Below, piece after piece: positions 60,797 through 64,000 of a stretch of 64,000 bases of DNA. Below the pieces are notes generated by a model that saw only the letters and a list, made by a program, of their open reading frames with translations, was not told where the DNA came from and did no database searches. The stretch's first letter is position 1. Each line of letters opens with the position of its first letter. Source of the stretch: Methylotenera oryzisoli (GTDB lineage Bacteria > Pseudomonadota > Gammaproteobacteria > Burkholderiales > Methylophilaceae); NCBI GenBank assembly GCA_945907735.1, contig CAMDTL010000001.1, positions 119,481 through 183,480 on the forward strand. Direction: 5' to 3'. The position numbers and the translations under genes were made by a program.

Positions 60797-63228
60797 CGGT
60801 TGTAATTCTGTTGTCTGTAAATGTTAGGGATTTCACTAGAGCTTAGATAACCTGGAATATCACGTCTGAGCAAATTAAGTGGATTTGAGCCGATTGAAGC
60901 TAAGCCACCAAGTTCTAGTTGAAAGAATAGACCATAGTTTGCGTCAGCAGTTGCGGTCTCTACGCGTTGAACAACGGCGCGTGCTTGCCAGCAACCAGCA
61001 TCGTATTCTAAACCTGCCAAGCTTTCAATTAATGTTTTCTCTTTAATTGAATAATTAAAACGTCCCACGCCATACCAGCCGCGGCTTAGCGGCCATTGCC
61101 CTGAAAGGTTGATTTGCTCTAAGAATTGTTGCGTATAACGATAACCCACATTCATGAGTTTGCCTGGCTCAGGATTATAGCGCGCCAATAAATTGCTGCG
61201 CACCATGCCGCTATCATCCGTGTTGTATTGCCAAAATGCGTCTAAATTCCATTTGTTAGAAAGTCGTGCTGTCATGGCTGCAATAATGTCAGAAGAATTG
61301 TCCTTTGAGGCTAATGCGCCTGGCAAAAGTGCTTTTTGATCTGCAAAATAATAACGTTGGCCGATGGTGGCAGCCATACGTTCTGCACCTGTTTTTTTAT
61401 CAATCATGCGCGTTGTGACTGCTAAGCTAAGCTGATTGGCGTTATTGATGCGATCATTACCAGTAAATTGGTTCTCAGTGAATAATGTAGCGAGGTTTAA
61501 GTCAGCGAGAGCAGAGTCAAACACTGGTAAACGATCTTGATTTCTGTCAGGGATATACACATAAAACAGGCGCGGCTCGATGGTTTGGGTGTAACTATTT
61601 TTAACGATATTCATCTCACGTTCAAAATACAAACCGCTATCAAGACTAAGAATAGGCAATGTACGGTGAGCTGAATTATTGCTGATGGTTGATCCGCCAA
61701 CGTTAAAGTTATTGTCATTGAGGCGGTAGCTCGTGCTATGTATGCCAAACTTAGGTGTGATAAACCCGTAAGTTTGTGTAAAAGGCACGCTCATGCTTGG
61801 ATGGACGGTTAATCGGCTGCCAGTAGCAGCCAGTGGTGCGTCTTTGTTGCGGTCAAAATATGCCCATTCGCTATAAAGCCCAGTATCAAAGTAATTCCAT
61901 TCTTTATCTGCGGTGAGTGTTAACTGTGGTAAGCGCTCATAAGTAAAATTGGTAGCATCGAGCGTTTGATATTTTTGCATCAATCCATTAAAACGCCAGA
62001 CATCACCCACATAATCTACACGGCCTTCTTGCGGCAAATTAACGCGGCTGGTGCTGGTAATGCGTGTGGATAATTCAGAGAAATATTGATCGTCAGATAC
62101 TTTCTCGATGTTATAGCCTGCGGACCAGCCAGCCCCAAGATTATGATGGTGGCTGATGTTGGCATAGTAGCGTTGTTTGCCATTTAAATCATCGTTGTTT
62201 AAATACTCAACACTATCCATGCCTGAATAATTTTCACTCAAATATCTAAATTCACCTTGCAATTGCGCTCCGCGCTTGCTCAGATAACGTATCCCTACAG
62301 TGGCGTCCATATCTGGTGCGATGTTAATGTAATAAGGAACTAAGGTTTCGAAACCACTGCGGCTGGTGGTGCCCACCGTAGGCGCGAGCAGGCCAGATTT
62401 GCGTTCATTATTAAATGAAAAGCTCAACCACGGGGTATATATTAAAGGTACACCTTTAAATTCTACATAAGCATTTTTGGCGGTGCCAGATTGGGTATAG
62501 TCATCTAATTCAATTTCGCGGGCTTTGATATACCAATCATCTACCCCAGCTTCGCAAGTGGTATAGCGCGCATCTTTTAAACGTTTTTTATCTTGGCCTT
62601 CAAATAATATTGCTTTGGCATCGCCGCGTGAAGAATCAAATTTAGGGTCGATAGAGGCTTGTCCAATGGGAGTGGGGGGCTCGCGATAATTGTCTTGATA
62701 CCATCGTGGATTATCGGTGAGGCTGGTTTGTGCGTTTAACAATTTTGATTGTGTGTAGACGCTCGGGTTATTGCTTGGTGCGGGCTGGTGCGGTGAGTTG
62801 CTGCCCACTCTTTTATTTAATGTAATCGAAGCATCACGCATTTCACCTATGTTTTCGCTTAAGCGCATTTTAAGTGCAGGACCGCGTAATTCGCTATCAC
62901 CTAAATCAATGTGTGCATTACCATTTACCTTTAACTCATCATTTTGTACGTCATACTCAATATTGTCGCCATAAATTTTTTGGTCACCTTTGCTAATCAC
63001 TGCATTGCCAGTGGCGCGCATTTTGCGATCAAGGTATAAATCCAGTTTATCGCCTTCAATTTCAATGGCACCAGCTAGCGCCTCGGGTTGAATGGTTTCA
63101 GGAACTTGCGATAGTTCAGTCGTAAGCGTTTCTGCAGACGCGATTGCGCCAAAGCTAAGCAACAAGAGTGTGGCAAGGCTGGCAAAGAAACACTTTGCAT
63201 GATTAATATTTGAGCGGTTGCAGTGCAA
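60793..63228 (-). CDS. lptD: LPS-assembly protein LptD
   Basis: An 811-residue outer-membrane protein that inserts LPS. A signal (SLATLLLLSFGAIASA) is followed by an OstA/LptA-like N domain (residues 45-230) and a large barrel. The mature chain has only two cysteines, one in YTTCEAG near residue 224 and one in YDAGCWQAR near residue 750, so only one disulfide is possible; E. coli uses two. The segment VEFKGVPLIYTPWLSF is typical. The start is a TTG with no strong Shine-Dalgarno, and no ATG fits before the signal. Confidence 0.95.
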   Translation of the reverse strand: MHCNRSNINHAKCFFASLATLLLLSFGAIASAETLTTELSQVPETIQPEALAGAIEIEGDKLDLYLDRKMRATGNAVISKGDQKIYGDNIEYDVQNDELKVNGNAHIDLGDSELRGPALKMRLSENIGEMRDASITLNKRVGSNSPHQPAPSNNPSVYTQSKLLNAQTSLTDNPRWYQDNYREPPTPIGQASIDPKFDSSRGDAKAILFEGQDKKRLKDARYTTCEAGVDDWYIKAREIELDDYTQSGTAKNAYVEFKGVPLIYTPWLSFSFNNERKSGLLAPTVGTTSRSGFETLVPYYINIAPDMDATVGIRYLSKRGAQLQGEFRYLSENYSGMDSVEYLNNDDLNGKQRYYANISHHHNLGAGWSAGYNIEKVSDDQYFSELSTRITSTSRVNLPQEGRVDYVGDVWRFNGLMQKYQTLDATNFTYERLPQLTLTADKEWNYFDTGLYSEWAYFDRNKDAPLAATGSRLTVHPSMSVPFTQTYGFITPKFGIHSTSYRLNDNNFNVGGSTISNNSAHRTLPILSLDSGLYFEREMNIVKNSYTQTIEPRLFYVYIPDRNQDRLPVFDSALADLNLATLFTENQFTGNDRINNANQLSLAVTTRMIDKKTGAERMAATIGQRYYFADQKALLPGALASKDNSSDIIAAMTARLSNKWNLDAFWQYNTDDSGMVRSNLLARYNPEPGKLMNVGYRYTQQFLEQINLSGQWPLSRGWYGVGRFNYSIKEKTLIESLAGLEYDAGCWQARAVVQRVETATADANYGLFFQLELGGLASIGSNPLNLLRRDIPGYLSSSEIPNIYRQQNYNR

Positions 63229-63356
63229 TGAGAATTTTTAAGTGAGCAAAAAATGGTTTAAGTTATCTATTTTACGCATGAATGATAAAATCGCATATAT
63301 GCTTGTTTGAATCAAGCAAAAAATAGTGCTTGAAACCAATATTATAAAGGCTTGCC

Positions 63357-64000
63357 GTGGATAGAAAAGACCAATTAGCAGCGTGGCTAAAAAATAACCT
63401 CGATGGGCAAGAATTTACGCTCACCACCGCCTCGGCCGATGCCAGTTTTAGGCGCTATTTTCGGGTGCATTTAAGCCGGAAATATTTAGATAGCCAAACC
63501 TTGATTGCGATGGATGCGCCACCATTGCAAGAGGAGTGCGCGCCGTTTGTAAAAGTCGCTAAACTAATGCGAGATGCGGGTTTGCATGTGCCTGCAGTGT
63601 TGGCGCAAGATTTAAGTAATGGTTTTTTGCTGTTAAGTGATTTGGGTAACGATACTTATTTAAGTGCGCTCAATGTTGAAAGCGCGCCGAGTTTGTATTT
63701 AAGCGCTACGGATGCGTTAATTAAACTGCAATTAGCCAGCAAACCCAATATTTTGGCTAATTATGACGAAGCTTTATTAACTAGAGAATTGCAACTTTTC
63801 CCCGATTGGTATGTGGCAACACAGTTAAAATTTGAACTCAATGCCGAGCAACAAATGGTTTTAAAAAATACCTTCGATTTGCTCAATAAAAACATTTTGT
63901 CGCAAGCTCAAGTTTACGTGCATCGCGATTATCATTCGCGTAACTTAATGGTGACTAAACAAAATAACCCGGGCGTGCTGGATTTTCAAGATGCAGTTTA
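63357..64000 (+). CDS. amgK: AmgK-type sugar kinase (aminoglycoside phosphotransferase fold), 5' part
   Basis: The first 214 codons of an APH-fold kinase; the gene runs past the window end. The start GTG has AAAGG seven bases upstream. It reads TTASADASFRRYFRV near residue 20, LLSDLGNDTYL near 90 and the catalytic VHRDYHSRNLM near 184, followed by LDFQDAV. The divergent position to lptD is the classical site of amgK-murU, which convert MurNAc to UDP-MurNAc in wall recycling. The neighbour that would be murU is outside the window. Confidence 0.85.
   Translation, partial: MDRKDQLAAWLKNNLDGQEFTLTTASADASFRRYFRVHLSRKYLDSQTLIAMDAPPLQEECAPFVKVAKLMRDAGLHVPAVLAQDLSNGFLLLSDLGNDTYLSALNVESAPSLYLSATDALIKLQLASKPNILANYDEALLTRELQLFPDWYVATQLKFELNAEQQMVLKNTFDLLNKNILSQAQVYVHRDYHSRNLMVTKQNNPGVLDFQDAV

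Noticed and set aside
63301..63317. GCTTG...CAAGC hairpin before amgK as a regulatory element
   Set aside because: The five-pair stem is too short to be meaningful on its own.

Overview
The window is a gene-dense chromosomal segment of a betaproteobacterium. Gene content and order (rplU-rpmA-obgE-proB divergent from ispB; pilD-coaE-zapD-yacG; lptD-surA-pdxA-rsmA divergent from an AmgK-type kinase; a complete bioBFHCD operon) and the moderate, AT-leaning composition suggest a methylotroph of the Methylophilaceae (Methylotenera/Methylophilus relatives). That placement is an inference from gene order, not from a marker-gene comparison. I see no tRNA, rRNA, CRISPR array, prophage or transposase.

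Layout. 1-9600 (minus strand): 5' part of nagZ, a methyltransferase, a queuosine-precursor transporter, a peptide ABC transporter (binding lipoprotein and two permeases) with a signal-less YkuD L,D-carboxypeptidase/transpeptidase gene inside the operon, rlmD, lpxH, two cyclophilins and a decayed gene remnant. 9.9-13.7 kb (plus): cysS, argJ, a Nudix-ThiE fusion. 13.7-18.3 kb (minus, with one plus-strand orphan at 16.9 kb): PCu(A)C chaperone, yacG, zapD, coaE, pilD, ispB. 18.5-30.4 kb (plus, except rpsT): rplU, rpmA, obgE, proB, purE, purK, murJ, ribF, ileS, lspA and a molybdopterin oxidoreductase. 30.4-31.7 kb (minus): two membrane proteins. 31.8-35.8 kb (plus): a probable metal (copper?) uptake cluster of DUF2946 protein, TonB-dependent receptor and Asp-box propeller. 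35.9-39.5 kb: clpB, yjbQ, a small lipoprotein. 39.6-42.3 kb (minus): envC, gpmI. 42.5-45.2 kb (plus): rhodanese, grxC, secB, SH3 protein, gpsA. 45.2-46.4 kb (minus): trmL, comF. 46.5-51.0 kb (plus): bioB-bioF-bioH-bioC-bioD. 51.0-63.2 kb (minus): lptD, surA, pdxA, rsmA, adk, leuS, lptE, holA, proA, nadD. The window ends in an amgK-like gene (plus).

Functional themes. Envelope biogenesis is prominent (lpxH, murJ, lspA, lptD, lptE, surA, envC, secB). Peptidoglycan recycling may be spread over the window: NagZ, the ElsL-like cytoplasmic YkuD enzyme beside a peptide importer, and the AmgK-type kinase. Biotin synthesis from the pimeloyl branch is complete except for bioA.

The most unusual signal is not a gene. 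An imperfect-palindromic motif of about 25 bp, core CCGCATGGATATTGG, recurs at least ten times in the 64 kb. It lies inside unrelated genes, usually in the frame that encodes (N/S)-I-H, and once between genes. Where I can compare with the family, the host proteins have absorbed it by substitution rather than insertion. It resembles the way DNA-uptake sequences are embedded in Neisseria and Pasteurellaceae genomes, but it matches neither known motif. I also see dispersed repeats of the dRS3-like CGTCATTC...GAATGACG type.
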